NCBI GenBank assembly: GCA_965207585.1 | Contig: CBDBMT010000003.1 | Coordinates: 1,302,001-1,366,000 of the forward strand | Source of the DNA: Bin87 sp965207585 | Lineage (GTDB): Bacteria; Chloroflexota; Dehalococcoidia; Lucifugimonadales; UBA3495 | Direction: 5' to 3' | DNA length: 64,000 bases | Part shown: positions 39,527 through 48,496 of the stretch, piece by piece | Layout: each line of letters starts with the position of its first letter | How positions within the stretch are numbered: the stretch's first letter is position 1 | The notes under the pieces: generated by a model | Databases searched by the model: none | What the model was told of the DNA's origin: nothing | What the model saw: only the letters and a program-made list of their open reading frames with translations | Program-made: the position numbers and the translations under genes

Positions 39527-40705
39527 ATGAACCGTACTCGCAAGGTCTTCGCCGGTTGTGCCGCGGCGAGTCTGATGTTGGCGTTGGTCGCGCTGGTGAT
39601 CGTGTTTCAAGGCCCGGCGCAGTTGCGGGCCCAGGAGGGGACCGCCACCCCGGTACCTACGGCAACGCCGGAGCCCCCCGAGTACGTGGCGGCCGAGGCA
39701 TTCGTGGCAGATTTCTGTCGCAATTCATACGTGAGTTTCGAGGTTCGCCTTGACGGGTACCTGGTGCTGTTGGACTGGTATGTCCAGTACGAGGGCACAG
39801 CCCCGGAACCGGACGAATACCAGGTCAGGTACCGTATCGAGCGTGCGGCCTTCACTCCCAACACCGACGATCCGGTCTGGAATTTCGGCTTCGACGTGAC
39901 GAGCGTGGACCGGTGGCACGACCCGGCTGGGCCGGGACATTGGCTGTATCGATTGGCGATAACCGGCGTGACGATTGACGGACTGCCGTGGGACTGCCAC
40001 GGGGATCCCAACTGGAACGAGGGGGAGGTCTACGTGCCCAAGCCGCCCACCGAGGCCGAATATCGGGAGTTTGCCAAAGAAGCCTGCGAGACGGTGGAGG
40101 TTTATTGGGCGGACGCCGGGATGGAGGAAGGCAAGTTATACGTGGTTTGGGAGGTGGACGCCGATCTCCGCGATTACCGTGACGAGCCCTACTACCAGGA
40201 CTTCAAGGTCGGCTACAACATTGAACGTCGGCCTGGCGATGGCCGCAATGAGCAGTGGCGCCCGGTGGCCTACGTGGAAAAGGGTGATCTGGCCTACGAT
40301 GCGTGGTGGGCAGGTCCGGCCGAGGCCGGGGTCTGGGTCTACCGGGTGGCGGCGACCGCCATGGTGGTCGCCGGTCAGACCTTCCAGTGCGAGGGGACGG
40401 CGACCTGGGCGACGGCGCGTATCCACGTGCTCACGCCGGCGGAGGCCGCCGCGCGGGATGCTGGGCTGCAAGTCCTGCAGGATGCGGCGGTGCGGTGCGC
40501 CGAGGAGGCATTGCTGTCCGAGGTCAGCATTGACGCGACACCCATCGCCCGTGACTTTGTGGGGAAAAAGGTCAGGGGGCTCTTTGACGAGCTGAACACC
40601 ACGGACGACGCGGCGCTGGTCGTTGTAAAACTGTGCCACGGGCTGAAGCACGGCGGACTGGTCGGGCTGCAGGCGCTGGAGACGTTATGGGGCCATGCAT
40701 GGTGA
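39527..40705 (+). CDS. secreted Fn3-like protein, paralogue of the gene at 25172
   Basis: 392 residues from ATG 39527, with GGAGG just upstream; GTG at 39521 would overlap that site. A signal peptide (VFAGCAAASLMLALVALVIVF) is followed by a Thr/Pro linker. Two Fn3-like halves end WLYRLAITGV and VWVYRVAATAM, each with an acidic W.VQYE or WEVD strand. The C-terminal helical segment (AAARDAGLQVLQDAAVRCAEEAL) has one conserved Cys. The same order occurs in the protein encoded at 25172. Family unnamed to me; exported. The leader carries the GTTATC-type promoter and a zinc-ribbon remnant. Confidence 0.65.
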   Translation: MNRTRKVFAGCAAASLMLALVALVIVFQGPAQLRAQEGTATPVPTATPEPPEYVAAEAFVADFCRNSYVSFEVRLDGYLVLLDWYVQYEGTAPEPDEYQVRYRIERAAFTPNTDDPVWNFGFDVTSVDRWHDPAGPGHWLYRLAITGVTIDGLPWDCHGDPNWNEGEVYVPKPPTEAEYREFAKEACETVEVYWADAGMEEGKLYVVWEVDADLRDYRDEPYYQDFKVGYNIERRPGDGRNEQWRPVAYVEKGDLAYDAWWAGPAEAGVWVYRVAATAMVVAGQTFQCEGTATWATARIHVLTPAEAAARDAGLQVLQDAAVRCAEEALLSEVSIDATPIARDFVGKKVRGLFDELNTTDDAALVVVKLCHGLKHGGLVGLQALETLWGHAW

Positions 40706-40761
40706 TGCGCCAACGTCGCCGATGCAATATGGGGTGGTAAGATGGCACGGAGGGTTTTGAG

Positions 40762-42159
40762 ATGCACCTGACCAGGATGCGGCTGGGCGGCGTGCCGCCG
40801 TTCACGGAGCCGGTCGAGTTTGAGTTTGACGAACGCGTGAACGTGTTCGTGGGGTCGAACGCGAGCGGGAAAAGCACGGTGCTGCTGATGCTGGCCGACT
40901 GCCTGATCGGAAAGAAAGAAAGCGCGAAAAGGCCGATCGCCCCAGGAATGGGGTTTACCGGACCTATGGCGAATAGTGACAATGCATTTGATGCAGAACG
41001 GCTATCGCAAGACCGTATTCGCAACGTTCTCACGGCCAGCGAGGATTGGGTAGGCACCGAGCACGAATATCACAGGCCGGAAATTGCGCCTGCGGTAGTT
41101 CACATCGAGTCGATCCGTGACGTGCTGCCTGGAATATCCGAGATGGAAAAACTGGATGCAAGCGGTGATGACGCAGACGATATTCTCCAAAGTCAGTTCA
41201 CCGGTCTTGCAACGGTGCGCGCCTATGCAGCGATGGGCAAAAAGCTGTGGGCGGAAGATCCTGATGCGGGACCTCATCCATACGCAAGGGTGTGGTTGAT
41301 GGATGCAGGTAAGCGGGCGGACAATTGCAGCAAGACCATTTGCGATGAAGTCATCGTGGACGGGGCATCGCACAATTACATACCGGACCCATACGCTCTG
41401 GGGTATTTGCATCATCCGCAAGGCGACCCCGAGAACATCAAAGTACTGCGGATGATGGGCATAAATACCAACGATGTACGAAACTTTGAAAGCCTTCCGC
41501 TGTTTGAGCAACCATCTGAGGCGGCTTATCAAGGATATGAAGACCAGCCGCCGATATACCTCGGGCATATGAGCGCAGGTACCGAGGGGACGTTGCTGTG
41601 GATACGGTGGCTGGCGTTGAAGATGCTGTGCCATTACGAATTTGCAAAAGATTGGCACGAGCGGCCTGCCATCCTGCTTATTGATGAGATCGAGAATCAC
41701 TTGCATCCCACCTGGCAGCGGCGGGTGATCCCGGCGTTGTTGGAGCATTTTCCGGGGTTGCAGATTTTTGCTACCACGCACTCGCCGTTTGTGGTGGCGG
41801 GGCTGCGGGCGGGCCAGGTGCATATGCTGAAACGGGATGCTGATGGTGTGGTTACGGCAAGCACGAATGAACAGGACATCATCGGGTGGACTACCGATGA
41901 GATTTTGCGGACATTCATGGGGGTTGGCGAACCGACGGACCAGTTGACCATCAATCGCCGGGAGCGGTTGCTGGAGTTGCGGCGGAAGGATTCACTCAGC
42001 GACGAGGAAGCGGCGGAGATGGAGGAACTGCGGCGGCAGGTGAACGCAGACTTTTTGAGCAGCGTCACTCCGTTGGGGAGAGAGCGGGAACGCCTGGGGG
42101 ATATGATGCTGGACTTCCTGCGCGCTCGCCAGTCTGACCTATCGCAGGATGGTGATTAG
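40762..42159 (+). CDS. ptuA: Septu-like AAA ATPase (PtuA-like)
   Basis: 465 residues. AAA_21/OLD-type ATPase. The N-terminus opens with a strand-rich MRLGGVPPFTEPVEFEF and Walker A VGSNASGKST (about 32-41). The signature region is followed by Walker B ILLIDEIENHLHP (about 303-315) and the H-loop ATTHSPF. There is no TOPRIM domain, which separates it from OLD nucleases. GGAGGG lies before ATG 40762. The next gene, six bases downstream, encodes an HNH nuclease; an ATPase/HNH pair of this kind is the Septu anti-phage system. No reverse transcriptase or retron is nearby. The symbol is by analogy with the system, not from a database match. Confidence 0.7.
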   Translation: MHLTRMRLGGVPPFTEPVEFEFDERVNVFVGSNASGKSTVLLMLADCLIGKKESAKRPIAPGMGFTGPMANSDNAFDAERLSQDRIRNVLTASEDWVGTEHEYHRPEIAPAVVHIESIRDVLPGISEMEKLDASGDDADDILQSQFTGLATVRAYAAMGKKLWAEDPDAGPHPYARVWLMDAGKRADNCSKTICDEVIVDGASHNYIPDPYALGYLHHPQGDPENIKVLRMMGINTNDVRNFESLPLFEQPSEAAYQGYEDQPPIYLGHMSAGTEGTLLWIRWLALKMLCHYEFAKDWHERPAILLIDEIENHLHPTWQRRVIPALLEHFPGLQIFATTHSPFVVAGLRAGQVHMLKRDADGVVTASTNEQDIIGWTTDEILRTFMGVGEPTDQLTINRRERLLELRRKDSLSDEEAAEMEELRRQVNADFLSSVTPLGRERERLGDMMLDFLRARQSDLSQDGD

Positions 42160-42164
42160 CGCCG

Positions 42165-42830
42165 ATGCGGTGGATCGACCGGGGCCCGGAGCCGTGCGGC
42201 GTGGATGGATACGCCCGGCAGTACACGCAGGGATGGGTGGACTATTTTCGGCACGATGTTGGAGGGCGTCCCACCGATTCCTACTGGCGGGAATTTCGGG
42301 CGACGCTGGGGAACTGCTCCCGCAACATATGCTGGTACTGTGAACGACTGGCGGATGGGGCGGTTGGAGAGCTGCTATCGCCTACCGTTGATCATTTCCG
42401 GCCCCTGTCCCGTTTCCCGGAACTGGCCTACGAATGGACGAACTGGATATTCAGCTGCCGCGAATGCAATCTGAGCAAAGACCATAAATGGCCGGAACAG
42501 GGATACGTTGATCCGAGCGCCGTCGACGCGCAGGAACGACCGGAGTGGTATTTCGATTATGACATGCTGACCGGAGAGATAATCCCTCGACGCGGCCTGA
42601 GCGGCGACGCCAGACGAAAGGCCGAGGCCACCATCAACGATTTGGGTCTGAACCAGAGATGGGTGTTGTGGCACCGTCAGATTCGCGCAACCAGATTTCT
42701 GTTCAAGTTATCGCAGCGCCGGTTCAATGACCGTGAGGCATTTATAGACAGGGTTCTCCGGCAGCCAAGGATCTTCAACGGCGCAATCGGCATGGCGGTG
42801 GCGCAGTTGCGGGAGGCGGGGGAGATCTAG
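42165..42830 (+). CDS. ptuB: Septu-like HNH nuclease (PtuB-like)
   Basis: 221 residues. HNH fold with a first zinc pair CWYC (about 56-59), the catalytic strand VDHFRPLSRF (about 75-84) and a second pair SCRECNLSKDHKWP (about 96-109). This is the spacing seen in PtuB-type nucleases. The start overlaps the end of the ATPase operon by only a 5-bp gap, so the two are co-translated. In Septu systems the ATPase complex activates or controls the HNH nuclease during phage infection; that role is carried over from the family. The C-terminal half is helical with no motif I recognise. Confidence 0.68.
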   Translation: MRWIDRGPEPCGVDGYARQYTQGWVDYFRHDVGGRPTDSYWREFRATLGNCSRNICWYCERLADGAVGELLSPTVDHFRPLSRFPELAYEWTNWIFSCRECNLSKDHKWPEQGYVDPSAVDAQERPEWYFDYDMLTGEIIPRRGLSGDARRKAEATINDLGLNQRWVLWHRQIRATRFLFKLSQRRFNDREAFIDRVLRQPRIFNGAIGMAVAQLREAGEI

Positions 42831-42922
42831 GGGGTATCTACGGAGTTGGCGACGGTTCGCCAGGTTGTGTTGTGGGTTTGGAATGATGGCGACTCCACTG
42901 TGATCTATGGTTGCTACGGAAA

Positions 42923-44140
42923 ATGCCACGCGCAAGCGGACCAGATACGCGACGCCAGGTTCAAACGGAATACGCCCAAAGCCGGTTGACCAGACAGCCG
43001 GTGTACATCGGGGATGCTGAGCGTGGGTTGGCGCGCCGCGCCTACGTGTGCCCGAACCCCGATTGTGGCTGGCCCATGCAAGCGGTCAAGGGCAAAGTGC
43101 GCCGGCACCACTTCAGGCACCTTGCCGGCGGTCCGTTGGACGCTGCCGCCTGCAACGAATCACGCCTCCACTACGATGCCAAGCACATCCTGGCGCGCGT
43201 CATCAACGACGGCGGGATTATTACGGTGGATTATCCGTGCGGGTGCGGCCAACGCCATGGCAAACCGTTCGGCCCCGGCCTACGGGCTGAGGTGGAGCGC
43301 AAGGCCGATTGGATTGGGATGGAGCGATGGCCTGACGTCACGGTCATGGATGCTGACAAGACGCTCGCGTACTTTGAGTTGGTGGTCAATCACCCGCCAG
43401 ATTACGATATCGCTGACGACCGGATCGACGCTCCAGTGATGACGATCCCGGTTGCGGGGCAGGAAGACCTGGATGCCCTGGATGGTGGCAGGGTTCGGGT
43501 CGATTCCTACGGCATCGGTCCCTGCGACACGCCGCCCAATCCGGAGGTTCCGGATACATTGCTCAGACAGTGGCGGAAGGAAAGAGACTTGCCATACAAG
43601 CGTGAAGCGTGGCGAGATTTAGGGCCGATGCGCAACCCCCTTCCCCCCACTGTGCCGTTGGTACGATGGCAGGTGGACTCGTTCCAAAGGGACGGGCAAG
43701 TCGTCGAAAGGTATCTGCGTCGCGACACCAGGCTGGATTTGCACCGCCGCGCCCAGGTTCTGCTCGATCACGGATTCGCCCAGTCTCACGCGAAACCGGC
43801 ACTTTTCTACTACCGCACTCCGAAAGTCACTCTCTACGCATCGCTGCGGAGCACCGATGTGCTCAACATCTGGGAGGCTCCCGAACCGATGCTGTTCGTC
43901 TTCCCGCGCCAACGTCAAACCCAATCGTTCGAACTGGGTCTCTATGCTACCGCCCTGGTCCAGTACGCTTCCCACCTGTTGGACAAAACGTGCGCGGGTT
44001 CACGGGTATCCTTTTACCACGATAGTCTCTTGGCGGATCTTGAGGGGCCGTTGCTTCCGTGGTGGGGCGGGTGCGAGGATGATGATCCGTGGCGGGCCCG
44101 GGGCCGGCACGACGCCGGCCATTGCGGATGGGTTCGCTGA
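42923..44140 (+). CDS. CoiA-like zinc-finger/nuclease-fold protein
   Basis: About 405 residues. The N-terminus has a CoiA-type region: C-P-N-P-D-C-G, then KGKVRRHHFRHLAGG and E..LHYDAKHIL. A PD-(D/E)XK-like core follows: WPDVTVMD and LAYFELVVNHPPD (Asp and Glu present, Val in place of Lys, as is common in this family). CoiA-like proteins are linked to DNA uptake and recombination, and similar ones occur in defence loci. It lies 92 bp after the Septu-like pair on the same strand. Whether it belongs to that system is open. The start is uncertain (no good ribosome-binding site). Confidence 0.55.
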   Translation: MPRASGPDTRRQVQTEYAQSRLTRQPVYIGDAERGLARRAYVCPNPDCGWPMQAVKGKVRRHHFRHLAGGPLDAAACNESRLHYDAKHILARVINDGGIITVDYPCGCGQRHGKPFGPGLRAEVERKADWIGMERWPDVTVMDADKTLAYFELVVNHPPDYDIADDRIDAPVMTIPVAGQEDLDALDGGRVRVDSYGIGPCDTPPNPEVPDTLLRQWRKERDLPYKREAWRDLGPMRNPLPPTVPLVRWQVDSFQRDGQVVERYLRRDTRLDLHRRAQVLLDHGFAQSHAKPALFYYRTPKVTLYASLRSTDVLNIWEAPEPMLFVFPRQRQTQSFELGLYATALVQYASHLLDKTCAGSRVSFYHDSLLADLEGPLLPWWGGCEDDDPWRARGRHDAGHCGWVR

Positions 44141-44466
44141 AAGAGCACACCCTCAACGCTGTTCTTGGCCATCGTGGTTCTCCCTCATCGGGATTGTTGC
44201 AGTTCCCATAATGATGACGCCATGGCCCTCTTCTCGCCACCCAGTCGTTCTGGCACCGCATCCGGAGACCCTACTGATTTCAGTGCCGGTTGAGGCTAAA
44301 ATCTCCTGCGTGAATTGCAAGAGCAAGACCGATTCCCGGGATATTCAGGGCGTCACCTGATATGCAGGACGCGGACGACCGCCGGTGGTAGCTGACGGGA
44401 AATCGGCTGGAAGGCCGGCAGCGATAGTGCCGGCACGCACTCAGAATTTCTCTCGGAGGGGGAAAG
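44141..44466. other. leader region of the gene at 44467
   Basis: About 325 bp. Contains the second zinc-ribbon remnant. From 44283 to the start codon it parallels 39280-39520, including GCCGGCRCGC.CTC.GAAT.TCTCTCGGAG just before the ribosome-binding site. Confidence 0.5.
44283..44360 (+). pseudogene. truncated zinc-ribbon (DUF5679-like) leader ORF, copy 2
   Basis: 26 codons: VPVEAKISCVNCKSKTDSRD, then IQGVT and a stop. The CVNC pair of a zinc ribbon is kept, unlike copy 1. The second half of the domain follows only in a different frame (a CRHALRI-like stretch), so it is truncated or is a leader peptide. Confidence 0.45.
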
Positions 44467-44967
44467 GTGAATTTCTTGACCGGCAGGACGTTGAGCAGGC
44501 TGGCATCCATTGAGGGGATCGTCATTCTTTACTGGTTTGTGTTTTGGATGAGCAACGGACTGGACAAGTTCGTCAACGGTATGGACTTGATGCTTTTTCG
44601 CTGGTACGGCAGGAACCGTTCGGAACAATTCGGAGGGTACTTCGAGAGGGCCGACCTACCGGAGGAGTTGGTCAGCGGGGTGATCTACTTCGCGGGAGTG
44701 TGGGAATTGCTCATCGGCTTGCTCTTCCTGGCGACGGGGCTGTACTACGTGTATGGCGGAGCGAGGGGAGCGAGACAATACCATCGAAACTGGAACGCCA
44801 TCCTGCTGGGCCTGTTCATGAGCGCCCTGACTTTCGTCGCCTTTGCGCTCTTTGACGTGATCGTTGGCGACCGGGCCGAATTGTTGGAGCACAGCATATT
44901 CTTCGGCTTGGTTTTGCTGTCATGGATTGCCATTGTGTACCGCCGGGACCGTGCCATTGGAGAATAG
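44467..44967 (+). CDS. four-helix integral membrane protein
   Basis: 166 residues, start GTG at 44467 with GGAGGGGG upstream. Hydrophobic segments near 15-30, 68-93, 103-125 and 138-157. Conserved-looking polar residues occur in the first loop (WMSNGLDKFVNGMDLMLFRWYGRN). This resembles small DoxX-like or quinol-interacting membrane proteins only in general layout; I do not assign a family. Its leader is a relative of the one upstream of the secreted gene at 39527. Confidence 0.65.
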   Translation: MNFLTGRTLSRLASIEGIVILYWFVFWMSNGLDKFVNGMDLMLFRWYGRNRSEQFGGYFERADLPEELVSGVIYFAGVWELLIGLLFLATGLYYVYGGARGARQYHRNWNAILLGLFMSALTFVAFALFDVIVGDRAELLEHSIFFGLVLLSWIAIVYRRDRAIGE

Positions 44968-45048
44968 CGCGAAGGCGGTATCTGAGCCGCGACCCCTCCG
45001 GACGCCGGCGGCGCCTATTATTCTGAGTTCCAATTCGTGCCTTCGCTG

Positions 45049-45948
45049 TTACCGGACCCGAGTTATTCTGACCGAGAAGTTCTCGACGCCGGGAGCTACG
45101 GATCGCGCCGCGTCCACGACGGCGGCGAGGGCCCATCCCGCCGAGCTTGCCGTCCATTCGGGCAGTCCCACCGATAGGCTCAGGGCGGAGGGTTCGAAGG
45201 CGACGTGAGGTTTGGGTGTGTTGCTCGGCGTTCTGATGTTGTGCCGCCAGGAAATGTCCCGCACCGGCTCGAAGGCACAGGGAAAGTCGTTCCGGTAACC
45301 AGTTACGCGCAACAAATCGGAAATCGGAACACCACCGGTCAAGCCCGCATCGAAAGCGATTAGGGCATTAGCAGCTTCCACCTTGGGAGTAATATTGAAC
45401 CAGGAGGCGCCGCTTGCCAGGTGTGCGCCATACCGACCGTTGGGCTGGAGATCCGCACCGTAGCAGGTCAGTTGGAAACCGGTAATCTGGTCAGCCCCGA
45501 TGCGCCGGAGTGAGTCGTCCAGGCACTGGACCAGCAGCGGAATGGCCACGGGCAGCGCTACCGTCGCTTCGTGGTAGCCCGGCGGCGGCCGGACAACCCC
45601 CCAGCCGGCGCCGGTTCCCGGTTGAACCGTCTCCGGCGCTGCTTGGCTCAAACCAATGGGATTTGCCAGCCCGACGTACACCCACCCGATCAGAGATGAG
45701 TCGCCGGCGCCGTCGGTCAGGTTCGCTTCAAACAGGTTCCAGAGCGGTGCCGGGAGCGGTACGTGGCGCGACGTCACCGACCAGCCCATGAGCTCAGCCC
45801 GGGCCTCGAAAGCCCGATGCAGAACGCTCACGTCCACCACGCCGGCGGTCGGATGCTCCCGCTGGTGTCGTTCCCTTGCCCGCTCCGCAGCAACCAGGTC
45901 CGTGGCCGGAAGTTCCCCGAACGCCTCAAGGATGAGTATCGGTGTCAT
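45049..45948 (-). CDS. hypothetical protein, 299 residues
   Basis: Soluble, Ala/Pro-rich, no signal peptide, membrane segment or known motif seen. It starts MTPILILEAFGELPATD and has a regular pattern of hydrophobic strands. Clear start ATG at 45948 but weak ribosome-binding site. It converges with the membrane protein gene at 44467 and is followed on the other side by a non-coding gap. I cannot propose a function. Confidence 0.55.
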   Translation of the reverse strand: MTPILILEAFGELPATDLVAAERARERHQREHPTAGVVDVSVLHRAFEARAELMGWSVTSRHVPLPAPLWNLFEANLTDGAGDSSLIGWVYVGLANPIGLSQAAPETVQPGTGAGWGVVRPPPGYHEATVALPVAIPLLVQCLDDSLRRIGADQITGFQLTCYGADLQPNGRYGAHLASGASWFNITPKVEAANALIAFDAGLTGGVPISDLLRVTGYRNDFPCAFEPVRDISWRHNIRTPSNTPKPHVAFEPSALSLSVGLPEWTASSAGWALAAVVDAARSVAPGVENFSVRITRVR

Positions 45949-46328
45949 GGATGGAGTGTCCTACGTTGAACGGCCTGTGGATTGTCTCGGCCGGAAAAGG
46001 GGCTCATTCATTGTGCCCAGGGCCAGCGTCGTCAAACACAACCGACTCGCAGGCGAAGGCGCAGCCTTGCCGGGTTAACCGTCGCCGTCCTCCGTATTCC
46101 AACCTGCCCAGGTTGTTTTCCCCACCTCCCGCAAACCGGAGGGGATGCAGCCACGCAGAGGGGTGGACCTCGATTGCGGTCCCCCTCATCTGGCAGGGTG
46201 GGTCTGTCAACGCGCCACAAGAAACGTCTGCGTACCTATAGGATGTTCACGCTGCGATCCGTGAAGATGGGGCGATTGCCGATGTTTAGGTCAACGTGCT
46301 CAACTCAATGTGAACCAATAGGCAACCC
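45949..46328. other. intergenic, nothing recognised
   Basis: About 380 bp between two minus-strand genes. Only short overlapping frames are present. Confidence 0.4.
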
Positions 46329-47069
46329 TCAAATGTGGGGGAATCCTTGGGGGTTACTGCGGATTATCTCCAAAAAGACGGTCTGCTTCGTTACGTTCAC
46401 AATTCCTACGGGTTGGTCATAGGACACTTTCAAATCCAGCGTCGCTCCATCCTGGTCCGCCTCGAATCGGCGTGTGGCGTACCCGGTGACCATTCCTGTT
46501 ATGGCCCAATTTTCACTACCGAGGGGATTTCTCCGTGCCGACTGGTCGGGAACCGTGGGAAAGACCACCGGGGCGCCCGAAAAACCGGCCGCGACGCTGC
46601 CCCAATAACGCTCCTGCCAGGTGTTGCCGGAACCGTAAAACGTTGCTGGTGCGGGCATGGGCAAAGCACGAGTTCCGTAATCGTCGCTTTCCAGTTTCCC
46701 AAATATGTCGGTGCCGTAATCGGCGGGAAATCCCAGCGCATATCCCATCTGTCCGTACAAAATTTTCCCACTTCCAATCTGGATTGGTGTTGCGGCGCAG
46801 AGTTGTCGGTCTGCAGCCAGCACGGCCACGTCGGCATCCTTGTCCCGCCCAATAGTTTTCCAATTGAAAGACGCGTCCCAACCGCCCATAAGCAGCAAAG
46901 GTTCGTATTGGCACGCTCTCGCCACGTGCTCGGCGGTCACCAAATACTGTTTGCCGTCGACTTCCACCGCGAAACCCGTGCCGTGAATTCTGTTGTTTTG
47001 ACCCAAGCAATGGACCCTCTCTAGCACGTGTCCGGTCACGTAGGGCAGCATCAAAGAATTGATCATCAT
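46329..47069 (-). CDS. cytoplasmic trypsin-like peptidase-domain protein
   Basis: 246 residues from ATG 47069. Chymotrypsin-fold motifs: catalytic His48 in YLVTAEHVA, Asp80 in KDADVAVLA and Ser164 in AGFSGAPVV. All three are present at trypsin-like spacing. It has no signal peptide, so it acts inside the cell, unlike the secreted protease at 59697. Cytoplasmic trypsin-like domains occur as effectors in some bacterial conflict systems; this is an inference from the domain and the location. It is the last gene of a three-gene minus-strand cluster (47509, 47177, 46329). The frame extends upstream to 47192, but that part is not protease-like. Confidence 0.68.
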   Translation of the reverse strand: MMINSLMLPYVTGHVLERVHCLGQNNRIHGTGFAVEVDGKQYLVTAEHVARACQYEPLLLMGGWDASFNWKTIGRDKDADVAVLAADRQLCAATPIQIGSGKILYGQMGYALGFPADYGTDIFGKLESDDYGTRALPMPAPATFYGSGNTWQERYWGSVAAGFSGAPVVFPTVPDQSARRNPLGSENWAITGMVTGYATRRFEADQDGATLDLKVSYDQPVGIVNVTKQTVFLEIIRSNPQGFPHI

Positions 47070-47176
47070 GCTTTCGCTCTCCGCTTCGCCCCACAATGTC
47101 GAGTGGGTGTGGCCCCCGCCCACCAGAAGGGGCCAAATCCGGCCAGTATGCCTAGATATTTGGGCGGGCCCTGTCG

Positions 47177-47485
47177 TTACACAGGCGGCCATTGAAGCAA
47201 CTGAGCGGCTTCAACCCCCGGAGGAGTGACCATGCATCCCCCAAGTGTACCCTCAATCTCTGTCTCTCGAATCAAGCCGGCATCCAAAAGCTCCTGGAAC
47301 CCACTGGCATACTCCGAACCCTCGCCTCTTCCAAAAGTCCATTGCTTCGACCCTGCGGTGATGTGCATGGACCCGCCAAGGGTTTCGGTCAGAGTGAGCA
47401 GCCCATTGCTCTGGTCAGATGGTTGCAGGGATGTTACCAACAACTCGCGAGCCGCATCTGACATCCCACGCGTGTCGACAGTCAT
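47177..47485 (-). CDS. small protein, middle gene of the trypsin-like cluster
   Basis: 102 residues from ATG 47485, with AAAGGAG eight bases upstream. N-terminal helix (MSDAARELLVTSLQ), a strand pair, then FQELLDAGLIRETEIEGTLG and a final PPGVEAAQLLQW. This ending resembles a winged-helix or effector-adaptor domain in pattern only. No family recognised. It lies 23 bp after the 80-residue gene and 107 bp before the peptidase gene. Confidence 0.55.
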   Translation of the reverse strand: MTVDTRGMSDAARELLVTSLQPSDQSNGLLTLTETLGGSMHITAGSKQWTFGRGEGSEYASGFQELLDAGLIRETEIEGTLGGCMVTPPGVEAAQLLQWPPV

Positions 47486-47508
47486 CAAACTCGCTCCTTT
47501 GCGAAAAT

Positions 47509-47751
47509 CTAGGGCCTGGGGTCGGGTTCGATGCCCCGCTCAATCGCCGTGATGCTATCGTACCCGTAATGGTCAATCATCTGGCGCAGCCACGTCAGGA
47601 ACTCTCGCCGTTCGACTTCGCTGGCCGCTTTGAGGCCGGCCACTAGATTTTGTAGGGTGTAGTTCTCTGGCGATGGCACTGGGAATGGGCCCGCTGGCCT
47701 ATGTTCGCCGGTGAAACCATAGGGCCACTTGATTTGTTCTGGTTCGGTCAT
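47509..47751 (-). CDS. small protein, first gene of the trypsin-like cluster
   Basis: 80 residues from ATG 47751, preferred over ATG 47763 because GGAGG lies six bases before it. Pro-rich start (KWPYGFTGEHRPAGPFPVPSPENYT), then a helix (LVAGLKAASEVERREFLTWLRQMI) and YGYDSITAIERGI. No known family. It is probably co-transcribed with the next two genes. Confidence 0.55.
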   Translation of the reverse strand: MTEPEQIKWPYGFTGEHRPAGPFPVPSPENYTLQNLVAGLKAASEVERREFLTWLRQMIDHYGYDSITAIERGIEPDPRP

Positions 47752-48496
47752 CAGAACCTCCATGTTCAGTAGATGAATGGCTCTTCTCGCTTGGACTGGC
47801 GAAGCCGAGCAGGGCTACGTAGCGGAACACCCCGAAATCAGGGGGGTCTGATTTTGGACGAGGTGCAACCGCCAAAGCAACCCCTGACGTGTCAGACCAG
47901 ACCAGGTGAGAGACGCGGGACATCACGCCCATTGGGTGGCCGAGGGGGAGGCGTCACGGCAGTTGGAGGCTTTGTTGCCGACCCCAATGACAGTTGGAGC
48001 TTACGCTTTGGATGTCCGTGGCGGTACCATGTAAACACCGGAGAAATCCGTCCAGACCCACGGGATCGACGACAATGCCGCCAATCCATTATCCGAGGCC
48101 GGGCCTCAGCCGTGAAGAGACCACCGCCAGCCCGAACGCGGCTTCGGTTGCCGTCGACCCAGGGGACGGGAAAGTCGCTGTACAGGTGATTGGCCTGGTG
48201 GAGCGGATAGCCCGGGTCTACGGGACGGGACCGGGCGGGTGGATCGAGGATGCCGAGTTGGACGGTCTGGAAGTGACGGCCAGGCCTATTTACCGGAAGG
48301 GTCGGTTGTCCGAGCGGTCGGTGGTCGTCGCGCTGGTCCGGTGCCGCGCTGCGCTGGCCCCGTCGGGTGGCGGGAAGGGTTGGTGGCCCGATGTCAGCAA
48401 CGGCCCCAGGCGGCCCTGGCCGGGCCTTGACGAATCGGGGCGTACCGCTGATAATAATAGTAAGACAACCTATTATTACAGCGGGCCAAAAAGACC
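47752..48496. other. intergenic with palindromes
   Basis: About 745 bp. It holds a short palindrome (AAATCAG at 47835 with CTGATTT at 47848) upstream of the trypsin-like cluster, and the operator of the RHH gene at 48452. An open plus-strand frame from 48075 has no ribosome-binding site and overlaps the RHH gene, so I do not call it a gene. Confidence 0.4.
48452..48478 (+). promoter_or_regulatory. perfect inverted repeat upstream of the RHH gene
   Basis: TAATAATAG (48452-48460) and CTATTATTA (48470-48478) with a 9-nt spacer, 18 bp before the start at 48497. AT-rich in a GC-rich region. Probable operator, possibly for the RHH protein itself. Confidence 0.6.

Noticed and set aside
40762..42830. 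Retron-associated Septu
   Set aside because: No reverse transcriptase or msr/msd-like structure is visible on either side.
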